Shown here piece by piece: positions 52,661 to 61,304 of a DNA stretch of 64,000 bases. Made by a program: the position numbers and the translations under genes. Below the pieces are notes generated by a model. It worked only from the letters and a program-made list of their open reading frames with translations. It did no database searches and was not told the DNA's origin. Position 1 is the stretch's first letter. The number at the start of each line of letters is the position of its first letter. Origin of the DNA: Nitrospirota bacterium (lineage in GTDB: Bacteria; Nitrospirota; Nitrospiria; Nitrospirales; Nitrospiraceae). The DNA is taken from positions 62,001 through 126,000 of the forward strand of contig JAUXVD010000019.1 of assembly GCA_030684575.1 (NCBI GenBank). Reading direction: 5' to 3'.

Positions 52661-53902
52661 ATGCAAGACCAAGAAACCGTCATCCTCCAAGGCCACATCA
52701 TCGATTCGTTGATCCTGGCGAAGGTCCTGGATCGGATTCTGATGTTGGGTGGAACTTTCGACCTTCAAGATGTGCAGATCGGCAAGACTCGCGAGGAGCC
52801 GTCGCGCGCCAGGATCATCGTGCGGGCCTCGACGGCGACATTGCTTAGCGAGATTCTCCATGCCATTCAACCTCACGGCGCGTCGGTTGAGAATGAACGG
52901 GATTGCCGACTGGCTGCGGCGCCGGCGGACGGTATCTTTCCCGACGAGTTTTACGCGACGACCCATTTGTCTACCCAGGTGCGCATGCGTGAGCAGTGGG
53001 TGGAGGTGGAGGGGATCGAGATGGACATGGGGATTCGCGTAGACCGGGCTGGCCTGACGGCCCGTACCCTTCCTATGGGAGAAGTACGGCAAGGCGATTT
53101 GATTGTGACCGGTCGTGAGGGTGTGCGGGTGATTCCGCTGCAACGGCCACGTGACCGCGATGTGTTCAGCTTTATGGAGTCGCAGGTGTCGTCCGAGCGT
53201 CCCCATGGGCGCGTGATCAGCGACATTGCCAAACGCCTGGTGCAGTTGCGAACAGGGTTCCGGGAAGGAACCGTGGGCAGCAAAGTGCTGTTGGCAGGAG
53301 GCCCGGCGATTGTTCATGCCGGAGGGCGCGATGCGCTGACATGGCTGATTGAGGAAGAATTCATCCATGTCTTGTTCTGCGGGAATGCCCTGCCCGCTCA
53401 CGACATGGAAGTCGACCTCTACGGCACGTCCCTCGGCTATGGAGATGCCGCCGGTCGGGTCCTGCCGCATGGGCATGAACATCATTTGCGAACGATTAAT
53501 CGGATCAGGGCCATCGGGAGCATCGAGGCCGCAGTTCGTTCGGGAGTCATCAAGACCGGCATTATGGCGGCCTGCGTCAGGAGGGGTGTTCAGGTTGTCA
53601 TGGCCGGCACGATCCGGGATGACGGCCCGTTGCCCGGCGTGATCACGGATTCAGTAGAGGCGCAAGCCACCATGCGTCGGGCAATCCCCGGTGTCGGACT
53701 GGCCCTGCTCGTCGCCTCGACGCTGCATGCGGTGGCGACGGGTAATTTGCTGCCTGCCACGATTCCCTCCGTCTGTGTCGATATCAATCCGGCCGTCCCA
53801 ACCAAGCTTGCAGATCGAGGAAGTTTTCAGGCAGTCGGACTGGTCATGGATGCGGCGTCGTTCTTCCGCGAGCTCGCGCGTGAATTGGGGTGGAAGCTAT
53901 GA
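52661..53902 (+). CDS. TIGR00300/LOR-SDH family protein, probable ornithine cyclodeaminase
   Basis: The protein of 413 residues has the N-terminal LOR/SDH-like conserved region (FDLQDVQIGKTREEPSRARIIV) and a C-terminal Rossmann-like part including VLLAGGPAIVHAGG, CGNALPAHDMEVDLYGTSLG and GYGDAAGRVLPHGHEHH. This matches the TIGR00300 family, which includes archaeal ornithine cyclodeaminase and the C-terminal half of cyanobacterial AgrE/ArgZ. It probably converts ornithine to proline and ammonia. The stop overlaps the start of the arginine dihydrolase-like gene (ATGA), so the two form an operon. Confidence 0.8.
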   Translation: MQDQETVILQGHIIDSLILAKVLDRILMLGGTFDLQDVQIGKTREEPSRARIIVRASTATLLSEILHAIQPHGASVENERDCRLAAAPADGIFPDEFYATTHLSTQVRMREQWVEVEGIEMDMGIRVDRAGLTARTLPMGEVRQGDLIVTGREGVRVIPLQRPRDRDVFSFMESQVSSERPHGRVISDIAKRLVQLRTGFREGTVGSKVLLAGGPAIVHAGGRDALTWLIEEEFIHVLFCGNALPAHDMEVDLYGTSLGYGDAAGRVLPHGHEHHLRTINRIRAIGSIEAAVRSGVIKTGIMAACVRRGVQVVMAGTIRDDGPLPGVITDSVEAQATMRRAIPGVGLALLVASTLHAVATGNLLPATIPSVCVDINPAVPTKLADRGSFQAVGLVMDAASFFRELARELGWKL

Positions 53903-54699
53903 GTCGCCTGTTGGTCTGTCCACCGGACTACTTCAGCATCGAATACGAAATTAATCCCTGGATGCGCCGTTCGAACGCCGTCAATTCAGAGGAGGCCAAC
54001 CGGCAATGGCATCATCTCATGCAGGTGCTCGAACAGGATGTGGGCGCGGTGCTGGAGCGAATGAAGCCGGTGCCTGGACTGCCCGACCTGGTGTTCACGG
54101 CGAACGCCGGCATTGTCGTTGGGCGTCAGGCTGTGCCGAGCCGGTTTCGCTATCCGGAGCGGCAACGGGAGGAGGTCTACTTCGAAGAATGGTTTCGGGG
54201 CCAGGGGTACGACGTCGTTAAGTTGGATCCTGGCTGCTTCTTCGAGGGGGCCGGGGATCTCCTGGGTTTTTCCGATACCTGGTTCGGTGGGTATCGACAG
54301 CGATCGGATATCCGTGTGTTCCCGACGCTCAGCGAGTGGTTTCACCGGGAAATCATTCCACTCGAACTGGTCGACAACCGGTTCTATCACCTCGACACCT
54401 GCTTATGTCCCTTGAGCGGAGGTGAACTCCTGTATTTCCCCTCTGCCTTCGATCGGTATGGGCAAGAGGCGCTTGCCGAGCGGATTGCGCCTGCTAGACG
54501 TCTCGTCGTATCGGAATCTGAAGCGCTCCGGTTTGCCTGCAACGCCATCTGTGTCGGAAAACATGTCGTGCTGCCAGACGGATGCCCGGACACAGAATCC
54601 CAGTTGACCTCGCATGGTTATCTCCCCCATCCGGTCCCGCTCGATGAATTTATGAAGTCGGGCGGATCGGCGAAGTGTCTTACCCTCGCTCTCGACTGA
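53899..54699 (+). CDS. Arginine dihydrolase-like amidinotransferase-family protein
   Basis: The 266-residue protein has the fold pattern of the guanidine-modifying superfamily: YEINPWMRRSN, LVFTANAGIVVG, FEGAGDLLGF, FYHLDTCLCPLSGG with the catalytic His, and GGSAKCLTLALD with the nucleophilic Cys seven residues from the end. These match the N-terminal domain of ArgZ/AgrE, which turns arginine into ornithine, carbon dioxide and two ammonia. The ATG at 53899 sits on the stop of the LOR/SDH gene. The two genes therefore appear to be a split version of the cyanobacterial fusion, in the opposite order. Confidence 0.8.
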   Translation: MSRLLVCPPDYFSIEYEINPWMRRSNAVNSEEANRQWHHLMQVLEQDVGAVLERMKPVPGLPDLVFTANAGIVVGRQAVPSRFRYPERQREEVYFEEWFRGQGYDVVKLDPGCFFEGAGDLLGFSDTWFGGYRQRSDIRVFPTLSEWFHREIIPLELVDNRFYHLDTCLCPLSGGELLYFPSAFDRYGQEALAERIAPARRLVVSESEALRFACNAICVGKHVVLPDGCPDTESQLTSHGYLPHPVPLDEFMKSGGSAKCLTLALD

Positions 54700-54704
54700 T
54701 TCGA

Positions 54705-54828
54705 GCGGCTGCTGAAAATGTCCGCTAGCTGCGTTCTCGGCTCGCAACCATCCCCAACGTACCCTAAGGGTACGCCTCCGGTGCTTGCTCGCCTGCGGCC
54801 TTGCTATCGGAACATTTTGAGCAGCCGC
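54705..54828 (+). repeat. Family 1 intergenic repeat, sense copy
   Basis: Starts GCGGCTGCTGAAAATG five bases after the stop of the dihydrolase gene and ends GAGCAGCCGC, with a CGTACCC/GGGTACG hairpin. The first copies of the end sequences are mutated together (GCGGCTGC/GCAGCCGC), keeping the pairing. Confidence 0.87.
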
Positions 54829-54886
54829 GCAGGGATAGCAGGGATAAAGGAAGGAATACCGTGTGACGGATGACGTTCTACGCAAA

Positions 54887-55252
54887 TCAGGGTTTTTGCC
54901 TGAAAAGAAAAGAAGCGTAAAGCCCGGCGATGGCGATGGTGACGAGTTCGATCGTTAGCAGCAGTCGGCTCACGATGGCGTCAGGTGTGGGAGGCGCAAG
55001 GATAAAGTGAAGGCCGAGAAATTCTGGTTCCTGTGGGAGCGGAGTTTCCCAGGGTGGGAAGAGGAATGCGAGGAGTAGCGCAGCGACCATGCCATACAGA
55101 AGTTGAAGGTTCAGCTGCTCCGGCTGTGGTTCGATCCGTGGAGCTGTTGGCGGAGGGACCTCAATCAGGTCAGCATGAAGCCGCTGGCCGCACTGCGTAC
55201 AGTAACGGCTGATCTCCGGGAGTTCATGTCGGCAGGATGGGCAGAGTTTCAT
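54887..55252 (-). CDS. Zinc-ribbon membrane protein
   Basis: The N-terminus MKLCPSCRHELPEISRYCTQCG is a CxxC...CxxC zinc ribbon. A proline-rich linker (VPPPTAPRIEPQP) follows, then two hydrophobic segments (LLYGMVAALLLAFLFPPW and LLTIELVTIAIAGLYASFLF). Similar proteins are frequent in this kind of genome, and no function is known. The family 1 repeat at 55298 lies upstream of its start. Confidence 0.75.
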   Translation of the reverse strand: MKLCPSCRHELPEISRYCTQCGQRLHADLIEVPPPTAPRIEPQPEQLNLQLLYGMVAALLLAFLFPPWETPLPQEPEFLGLHFILAPPTPDAIVSRLLLTIELVTIAIAGLYASFLFRQKP

Positions 55253-55297
55253 ACGCAGTCTGGTGCGTAGGCTACACGGAACTGCGCTGCTTTACTA

Positions 55298-55425
55298 GCA
55301 GGCTGCTGAAAAAGTCTCCCAGCTTCGTTCTCGCTTCGAACGTATCCTCAACGTAGTCCTGAGGCTACGCCTCCGGTGCGTTCATCGGCTGTGGCCTTGC
55401 TGACAGACTTGTTGAGCATCCTTGT
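55298..55425 (+). repeat. Family 1 intergenic repeat, no preceding sense gene
   Basis: Has the TAGCAGGCTGCTGAAAAAG start and the GAGCATCC end, with a CGTAGTCC/GGCTACG centre. It lies between two minus-strand genes and is the only copy that does not follow a stop codon in sense orientation. Confidence 0.85.
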
Positions 55426-55449
55426 AAGCAGGAGTGGGTGGTTTGTCTA

Positions 55450-56151
55450 TCAGAAGTGGTAGCCAATACCGACGGAGAGGGTAAAGGCACTATAGGTGGC
55501 GCGAAATCCAAATGGATCAGCGCTGTCATTGCTATGGTTTGAGGAGTAGTCCATGCGGGCGCGATTGAATTTCCCTTCTCCGAAGAGGGTCCATTGACGT
55601 GTCAGATAATATTGTAGCCCTCCCTCGACATTGAAGCCGATCGAGGTCGCCGATTGTCCTGGCGGTGCGGCAGGGCCTTTCAGAGTGGCAAAGTAGAAAG
55701 AAGGACCGATTCCGAAGTAGGGCTGAAGCCGGTAGCCTGGATAACGGAAAATTACATCCATGTCCCATGTCACCATACGTTGGTGAACGCCGGATAAGCC
55801 TGTCAATGTGGCTGAACCTCCGGCGCCGGTAAATCTGAGCGATCCTTCTTTAATATGCGGGGTCGAATAGGACAACGCCGTTTCGACACCAATCCAGCGC
55901 GCTTTCGAGAAGTAATGGCCGAATTTCCCACCTACCCCGAGGGAGTCCTTCAATGGTTGGTCGGACAGGTCCAGTCCTCCGATCCCGTCTTGAGTGACTT
56001 TCCCACCGCTGAGGCTCTGGGGCTTAACCAGTCCTATCTGCCCTGCCACGTAGGATTCTGCATACGCCTTGGGCATAAAGAGAACAATTGGCACCATCAG
56101 TGCCACTAGAATTGCGATTACGACAGGTCTTGCCATTTGTAAGGTTTTCAT
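55450..56151 (-). CDS. Outer-membrane beta-barrel protein
   Basis: The signal peptide (MKTLQMARPVVIAILVALMVP...AYA) precedes a barrel with alternating strands, for example ESYVAGQIGLVKPQ, KFGHYFSKARWIGVETALSYS, LQPYFGIGPSFYFATL and GGLQYYLTRQWTLFGEGKFN. The last residues SVGIGYHF form the C-terminal strand with terminal Phe. It resembles OmpA-like small porins or surface proteins. The ATG at 56151 has GAGGAAG upstream; a GTG at 56172 would be seven codons longer. Confidence 0.8.
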   Translation of the reverse strand: MKTLQMARPVVIAILVALMVPIVLFMPKAYAESYVAGQIGLVKPQSLSGGKVTQDGIGGLDLSDQPLKDSLGVGGKFGHYFSKARWIGVETALSYSTPHIKEGSLRFTGAGGSATLTGLSGVHQRMVTWDMDVIFRYPGYRLQPYFGIGPSFYFATLKGPAAPPGQSATSIGFNVEGGLQYYLTRQWTLFGEGKFNRARMDYSSNHSNDSADPFGFRATYSAFTLSVGIGYHF

Positions 56152-56444
56152 CACTCGCTTCCTCACTTTCACTTGAAAACAATGTCCATTTCATCCTAAT
56201 CGGTCGAGGCATTAGGACGAAGAACATTTTACATTCGTACAGTGAGGGAGCAAGGCATATGCCACTTCAGCTATTTCAGCCACGATTGAGGGGGCCTGCG
56301 GAGCGGGCTGGACTTGACAAATTTCAAGGGCGGCCTCTCGTTCATTGACAGGCAGGAGAGACGGTTCCTATAATCCGCCCGCCAGAGGACTGACCCAGAG
56401 CCGCTATTGGCTGTCATCCATCCTCCAAGCACTGTGTGAACATT

Positions 56445-57464
56445 ATGCAGATCGTGAATCGTATCGGCGTGATCGGCGCTGGTGCCTGGGGCACCGCGCT
56501 CGCCAAACACATGGCGGAAAAGGGACTGCACGTCAGGCTTTGGGCCTATGAGCGGGACGTCGTCGATTCGATCAATCAGACGCACGAGAATCGGGTCTTC
56601 CTGCCTGGTGCGACCTTGCCCCCATCGCTCAGCGCGACGAATTCTCTCGTGGACGCCGTGAGCAATTGTGACGGCCTCCTTTTTGTCGTTCCGTCGCATG
56701 TGGCCAGGCTCGTCCTCCAGCAGCTCGCTCCTCTCGTGCCCTCCTCTATGCCCCTGATCAGTGCGACAAAGGGTGTTGAAGAAGAGACGTTCAAGTTGAT
56801 GACTCAGGTGATGGAGGAGGTGCTGCCTGTGCCGCTACATTCCAGGCTGATGGTTTTGTCCGGGCCGAGTTTTGCGGCAGAAGTGAGTCAGAGGCAGCCC
56901 ACGGCTCTCTGTCTCGCGGGGCGGGACTCCTCTCTGGTGAGCGCGTTTCAAGCGGCATTGATGACCCCCACGCTGCGCGTCTATGCGGATAGCGATATGA
57001 CCGGCGTCCAATTGGGCGGGGCATTGAAGAACGTGATGGCCATAGCAGCCGGAGTTGTCGACGGACTGGGCCTTGGCCACAATGCCAGGGCTGCCTTGAT
57101 TACGAGAGGCCTGGCTGAAATGGTTCGCCTTGGGATGGCGATGGGCGCCGATGCGCGCACGTTTTACGGACTCTCGGGCATGGGAGATCTGGTGCTGACC
57201 TGTACCGGCTCGTTGAGCCGGAATCATACGGTCGGCGTTCGGCTAGGGAAAGGCGAACGGCTGGAGACGATTCTCGGCGGGATGCAAGCCGTGGCCGAAG
57301 GTGTACGGACGGCCAAGGCGGCGTCGGGATTAGCCCATCGCCACAATGTTGAAATGCCGATCGTGCGCGAGATCAACGCGGTATTGTTCGAAGGCAAGTC
57401 CTGCCGCAAGGCGGTCACGGATCTCATGGAGCGTGATGCCAAGCCTGAGAAGGGGAACGCATGA
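56445..57464 (+). CDS. gpsA: Glycerol-3-phosphate dehydrogenase [NAD(P)+] GpsA
   Basis: The Rossmann motif IGVIGAGAWGTALA, SGPSFAAEV, the catalytic lysine region LKNVMAIAAGVVDGLGLG, and TCTGSLSRN identify GpsA, which supplies glycerol-3-phosphate for phospholipid synthesis. The start at 56445 (MQIVNR) is an ATG; a GTG at 56436 is three codons longer and neither has a clear ribosome binding site. The stop overlaps the larB start (ATGA). Confidence 0.93.
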   Translation: MQIVNRIGVIGAGAWGTALAKHMAEKGLHVRLWAYERDVVDSINQTHENRVFLPGATLPPSLSATNSLVDAVSNCDGLLFVVPSHVARLVLQQLAPLVPSSMPLISATKGVEEETFKLMTQVMEEVLPVPLHSRLMVLSGPSFAAEVSQRQPTALCLAGRDSSLVSAFQAALMTPTLRVYADSDMTGVQLGGALKNVMAIAAGVVDGLGLGHNARAALITRGLAEMVRLGMAMGADARTFYGLSGMGDLVLTCTGSLSRNHTVGVRLGKGERLETILGGMQAVAEGVRTAKAASGLAHRHNVEMPIVREINAVLFEGKSCRKAVTDLMERDAKPEKGNA

Positions 57465-58213
57465 ATCCTGCAGCGCTCGAACGATTGCTGACAAAAGTCC
57501 AAACCGGCACGTTGCCTGTGGCGACGGCGATGGAACAGCTTCGCACCTTGCCCTATGAAGATCTCGGATTTGCGTCGCTCGATCATCATCGATCGTTACG
57601 GCAGGGTTTCCCCGAGGTCATCTTCTGCGAGGGGAAGACGTTGGTGCAGATTCGTGCGATTGCGAAGGCCCTCTTGAAACATCATCGTCCATTGTTGGCG
57701 ACGCGTGCGACTCCCCAAGTCGGCGCACTCATTACACGGCTTGACCGCCGAGCGGTCTATCATGACGAGGCGCGGATTGTGTCGATTCGCGACCCCAAGC
57801 GCCGGCTGCAAGGGCATGTGCTGGTGGTGACCGCGGGGACTTCCGATATTCCCGTCGCGGAAGAGGCGAGAGTGACGGCGGAGGTGATGGGGAGCCGGGT
57901 TGAGACGCTCTATGACGTGGGCGTGGCCGGCATTCATCGGTTGCTCGAGCGTCAAAGCCGGCTCATGCAGGCCCGAGTGGTCGTGGTGGTCGCAGGGATG
58001 GATGGAGTCTTGCCCAGCGTCGTCGGCGGGTTGGTGGCCTGTCCGGTTGTGGCCGTACCGACGAGTCGGGGCTATGGTGCAAGTTTCGGTGGATTGGCCG
58101 CGCTGTTGACGATGCTGAATTCCTGCTCGGCGGGGGTCGGCGTCATGAATATCGATAATGGCTTCGGGGCCGGGTGCCTCGCGCACCGGATCAACGTATT
58201 GGCAGGATGCTGA
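57461..58213 (+). CDS. larB: Nickel-pincer cofactor biosynthesis protein LarB
   Basis: The 250-residue product has the LarB pattern: PEVIFCEGKT, VVTAGTSDIPVAEEA, DVGVAGIHRLL, VVVVAGMDGVLPSVVGGL and VAVPTSRGYGASFGGLAALL. LarB carboxylates and hydrolyses nicotinic acid adenine dinucleotide for the lactate-racemase pincer cofactor. It starts on the gpsA stop (ATGA). The last three residues (Ala-Gly-Cys) and the stop TGA come from the left end of a family 1 repeat, GCAGGATGCTGA, so the coding end is repeat-derived. Confidence 0.9.
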   Translation: MNPAALERLLTKVQTGTLPVATAMEQLRTLPYEDLGFASLDHHRSLRQGFPEVIFCEGKTLVQIRAIAKALLKHHRPLLATRATPQVGALITRLDRRAVYHDEARIVSIRDPKRRLQGHVLVVTAGTSDIPVAEEARVTAEVMGSRVETLYDVGVAGIHRLLERQSRLMQARVVVVVAGMDGVLPSVVGGLVACPVVAVPTSRGYGASFGGLAALLTMLNSCSAGVGVMNIDNGFGAGCLAHRINVLAGC

Positions 58214-58329
58214 AAAAGTCTGCCAGCTTCGTTCTCGCCTCGAAAGCATCCTCAACGTACCCCAGAGGGTACGCCTCCGGTGCTTTCATCGTCTGCGGCC
58301 TTGCTGGACAGCCCTTTTGAGCATCCTGT
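58202..58329 (+). repeat. Family 1 repeat that supplies the larB stop
   Basis: Starts GCAGGATGCTGAAAAAG inside the larB reading frame and ends GAGCATCCTGT, with a CGTACCC/GGGTACG hairpin. The larB TGA is bases 58211-58213 within the repeat. Confidence 0.87.
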
Positions 58330-58371
58330 CGGCTTGCGGGGCTCTGGGGGGGGTGGAGGGTTCTTCGCGGG

Positions 58372-58923
58372 TTATTTGACTTCGATCGTTCCGCGTTTCG
58401 GCCAGCCAACCGTCTGCGTTCTGGGGCCCTTCTCTCCGTTTGCCAGCAATTTCGCGCGCACTTCAAAACGATAGAGTCCTGCTTCTGCCTGGACTTTATG
58501 TTGGTCCAGTCCGTCCCACGTCAGCACGACGGAGATCTGTGGAGGGGCTGCGCCGGTGGTCGAGGCGGCATGTGGTCCCAGCGGGGTACGGGTGGCCAGA
58601 AAACGGAGGGAGTTCTTCGAGGGCGATGTGATGAATGAGGACACTTCCAGGATGGTCGCGCCGTTCAGCTCTTTGGGGAGTTGGACAAGGGCGGAAAACT
58701 GCAATGGACCGGAAGAGACCGTATAGGGGTTGGGGGAGACGGTCAGGTCGAGAATCCTGAGCTCCGGTTCGGAGCGTGGAGTCTGGTGCGGTTTCTTTTT
58801 TGCCAAGGCGCTCGGCGGGGCCAAGAGCAGCAGCGCGGCGCAGAGCAGCAGCCAGAGGGCTCGACCATTCCACGATTCGAATACTAATGAACGGGGCAAA
58901 GTGAAGGGTCGGCAGATCGTCAT
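58372..58923 (-). CDS. Secreted hypothetical protein
   Basis: The 183-residue product begins MTICRPFTLPRS, followed by a hydrophobic core (LWLLLCAALLLLAPPSALA), a signal peptide with an ALA site. The mature part starts KKKPHQTPRSEPELRILDL and is beta-rich with PNPYTVSSGPLQFSALVQL and RFEVRAKLL. It resembles Ig-like domains such as those in FlgD, but with no clear family. It lies on the opposite strand between larB and larC. Confidence 0.65.
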   Translation of the reverse strand: MTICRPFTLPRSLVFESWNGRALWLLLCAALLLLAPPSALAKKKPHQTPRSEPELRILDLTVSPNPYTVSSGPLQFSALVQLPKELNGATILEVSSFITSPSKNSLRFLATRTPLGPHAASTTGAAPPQISVVLTWDGLDQHKVQAEAGLYRFEVRAKLLANGEKGPRTQTVGWPKRGTIEVK

Positions 58924-59092
58924 AGGGTTTTGTGTGGAGCCGCGTATTGTGGACAAGCGCCCGGTCGGTGGGCCAATGCAGTGGGGATAACACAGCGTTG
59001 GAAGGCTGTCAACGCTCGCCCTGGCCGATTGCCGTTCGTACGCGCCTTGGGTAAGATGGGCGCGGTCTGAGTTGAGTCGAGAAAGGATCTAC

Positions 59093-60298
59093 GTGGGCGG
59101 GCATCTCCATTTCGATTGTTATTCCGGCATCAGCGGCGATATGACCCTCGGCGCGCTTGTGGATGTCGGCGTGCCGTTCCCCGATTTGGTGAACGGGCTG
59201 AAGCGGCTTCGTCTTTCAGGCGTCACGCTCCGGAAGCGGAGGGTGCAACGGGGAGCGATCCATGCCACGAAGGTCGACGTCATTATTGCGAAGGGGTTGC
59301 AGCATCCGCTGTCCCTCACGCGTATTCACCGGATCCTTGCCGCAAGCCGACTCTCGGACAAGATCAAGCAGCAAAGCCGATCCGTCTTCGATCTCTTGGC
59401 CGAGGCGGAGGGGCATGCCCATCGTGTGGCCAAAGATCACGTCCATTTCCATGAAGTCGGTGTGCTCGACTCGTTTGTCGATATCGTCGGCGGGCTCATT
59501 GGCTGTGATCTGTTAGGCGTCACGCGTGTGACGGCCTCCCCCGTTAATGTTGGAACGGGGACGTTGCAATCTGCGCATGGGATCTTGCCGGCGCCCGGTC
59601 CGGCGGTCGCCATTCTGGCCAAAGGGATTCCGATCTACAGTGCCGGTCCCGCCCGTGAACTGACCACACCGACTGGCATGGCGCTGTTGCGCACGCTAAC
59701 ATCGGAGTTCGGTCCCATGCCGGTCATGACCCCGACGACGATCGGGTATGGTGCGGGAGATGCCGATCCCATAGGCTGGCCGAATGCCTTGCGGGTGTTT
59801 CTTGCGAGGCCGTCAACTACACATACGCGCGAACAAGACACTGTGCTGCAGGTCGAAACGAACCTCGACGATGTCAATCCCCAAGTCTATGAGCATGTGA
59901 TGGAGCAGTTACTGTCCCGTGGGGCGCTGGACGTAACGCTTGCGCCGGTCATCATGAAACGTGGACGCCCCGGTGTCGTCCTAACCTGTCTTGTCGCGCA
60001 GGCAGAGCTGGAGGGGATTCTTGATGTGGTGTTTCAAGAAACGACGGCGTTGGGAGTTCGAGTCTGTGAGGTCATGCGACAGATCCTCCCCCGGCGATTT
60101 GTGTCGGTGAAGGTGCCTGGAGGAGTTGTCCGGATGAAGATTGCCGAGGTAAATGGTACGACGACGAAGGCCGCTCCAGAATATCTCGATTGTAAACGGA
60201 TCGCCGAACGAACGGGCCGCCCCGTGAAAGCCGTACTCGACGAGGCGGCCCTCGCCTATGCCAAACGGCGGGTGACCAGGACGGCGGGTCCGCGATGA
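59093..60298 (+). CDS. larC: Nickel-pincer cofactor biosynthesis protein LarC
   Basis: LarC inserts nickel into the pincer nucleotide. The start region GGHLHFDCYSGISGDMTLGAL matches the N-terminus of LarC. Later segments AHRVAKDHVHFHEVGVLDS with several His, NVGTGTLQSAHGILPAPGPA, TTIGYGAGDAD and ETNLDDVNPQVYEHVMEQL agree with the family. The GTG at 59093 is preferred because AAAGGA lies five bases upstream; a TTG at 59072 is less natural. larA and larE are not in the window. The stop overlaps the antiporter start. Confidence 0.88.
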   Translation: MGGHLHFDCYSGISGDMTLGALVDVGVPFPDLVNGLKRLRLSGVTLRKRRVQRGAIHATKVDVIIAKGLQHPLSLTRIHRILAASRLSDKIKQQSRSVFDLLAEAEGHAHRVAKDHVHFHEVGVLDSFVDIVGGLIGCDLLGVTRVTASPVNVGTGTLQSAHGILPAPGPAVAILAKGIPIYSAGPARELTTPTGMALLRTLTSEFGPMPVMTPTTIGYGAGDADPIGWPNALRVFLARPSTTHTREQDTVLQVETNLDDVNPQVYEHVMEQLLSRGALDVTLAPVIMKRGRPGVVLTCLVAQAELEGILDVVFQETTALGVRVCEVMRQILPRRFVSVKVPGGVVRMKIAEVNGTTTKAAPEYLDCKRIAERTGRPVKAVLDEAALAYAKRRVTRTAGPR

Positions 60299-61302
60299 CG
60301 GTCTTTCTCTACAGCTTCCTATTCTTTGTTTCCGTGGCGGTGACGTTGGGAGCCTGCACGCTCTTCACGAACGCCATTGAATGGCTGGGTAAACGATTCG
60401 ATTTATCCGAAGGCGCGGTCGGCGGCGTGTTGGCCGCCATTGGCACCACATTGCCAGAAACGTCGATCCCGATCATCGCCATCTTCTTCGGGGCGAGCCG
60501 TGCGGAAGTGGAGGTGGGCTTGGGCGCAATCCTCGGCGCGCCCTTCATGTTGAGCACCCTGGTGATCCCCATCTTGGCGATCTTGCTGGTGGTCTATGCC
60601 GGTTTCGGGAAGCGAACGGCGGTGTTCAAGTTGAATTATCCCGATGTGAAGGGCGATCTCTCCTTCTTCGTGGTGGCCTATACTGTTGCGCTGGCCTGTG
60701 TTTTTATCCCTTCTCGGCTGGTGCACATCCTGGCCGCCGTCGGGTTGCTGAGCCTCTATCTCTATTATGTGAAACTGAAATTCAGTGAGGTGGCCGAGGA
60801 GGGGGGCGAGGGGGGCGCGCTTGAACCGCTGTTCTTTGCCAGAAAGGCGGCCGTCCCATCGTTTGGACTCATCGCACTTCAAGCCATCCTCGGTTTAGCC
60901 GGTCTGGCATTCGGAGCCCATCTCTTTGTGCTCGCTGCGGAAACGATTGCCGGGGCCCTGTCGATCTCGCCGTTGATCCTGGCCCTCCTTGTTGCGCCCC
61001 TCGCGACCGAGCTGCCGGAGATGTCGAACAGTTTCCTCTGGCTCTATCGAAAGAAAGATCGTTTGGCAGTCGGGAACGTCACAGGCGCCATGGTCTTTCA
61101 GGGCACCATCCCGGTGTCGATCGGACTTCTGGGCACGGACTGGGCGCTCGCACCGACGGCGTTGATCACGATGGTACTCGCGGTGACGGCGTCCACCTTC
61201 TTATGGGTACAGGCTGCATGGAGCGGTTTCTGGCGGCCCTGGTTGCTGGGCGGAAGTGCGGTTCTGTATATCGGGTATGTCCTGTACCTGTACTGGGTCT
61301 AA
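60295..61302 (+). CDS. Ca2+/cation antiporter, CaCA (YrbG-like) family
   Basis: The 335-residue protein has about ten hydrophobic segments and the two inverted alpha repeats of this family: IGTTLPETSIPIIAIFFGASR followed by GLGAILGAPF, and APLATELPEMSNSFLWLYRKK followed by GNVTGAMVFQGT. The acidic residues in the two repeats bind cation. It starts on the larC stop (ATGA), so larC and the transporter are coupled; a link to nickel or calcium homeostasis is inference. A family 1 repeat follows the stop. Confidence 0.88.
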   Translation: MTVFLYSFLFFVSVAVTLGACTLFTNAIEWLGKRFDLSEGAVGGVLAAIGTTLPETSIPIIAIFFGASRAEVEVGLGAILGAPFMLSTLVIPILAILLVVYAGFGKRTAVFKLNYPDVKGDLSFFVVAYTVALACVFIPSRLVHILAAVGLLSLYLYYVKLKFSEVAEEGGEGGALEPLFFARKAAVPSFGLIALQAILGLAGLAFGAHLFVLAAETIAGALSISPLILALLVAPLATELPEMSNSFLWLYRKKDRLAVGNVTGAMVFQGTIPVSIGLLGTDWALAPTALITMVLAVTASTFLWVQAAWSGFWRPWLLGGSAVLYIGYVLYLYWV

Positions 61303-61304
61303 AC

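Noticed and set aside
52589-53485. A 298-codon open frame on the minus strand
   Set aside because: It is opposite the TIGR00300 gene and has no recognisable protein pattern.
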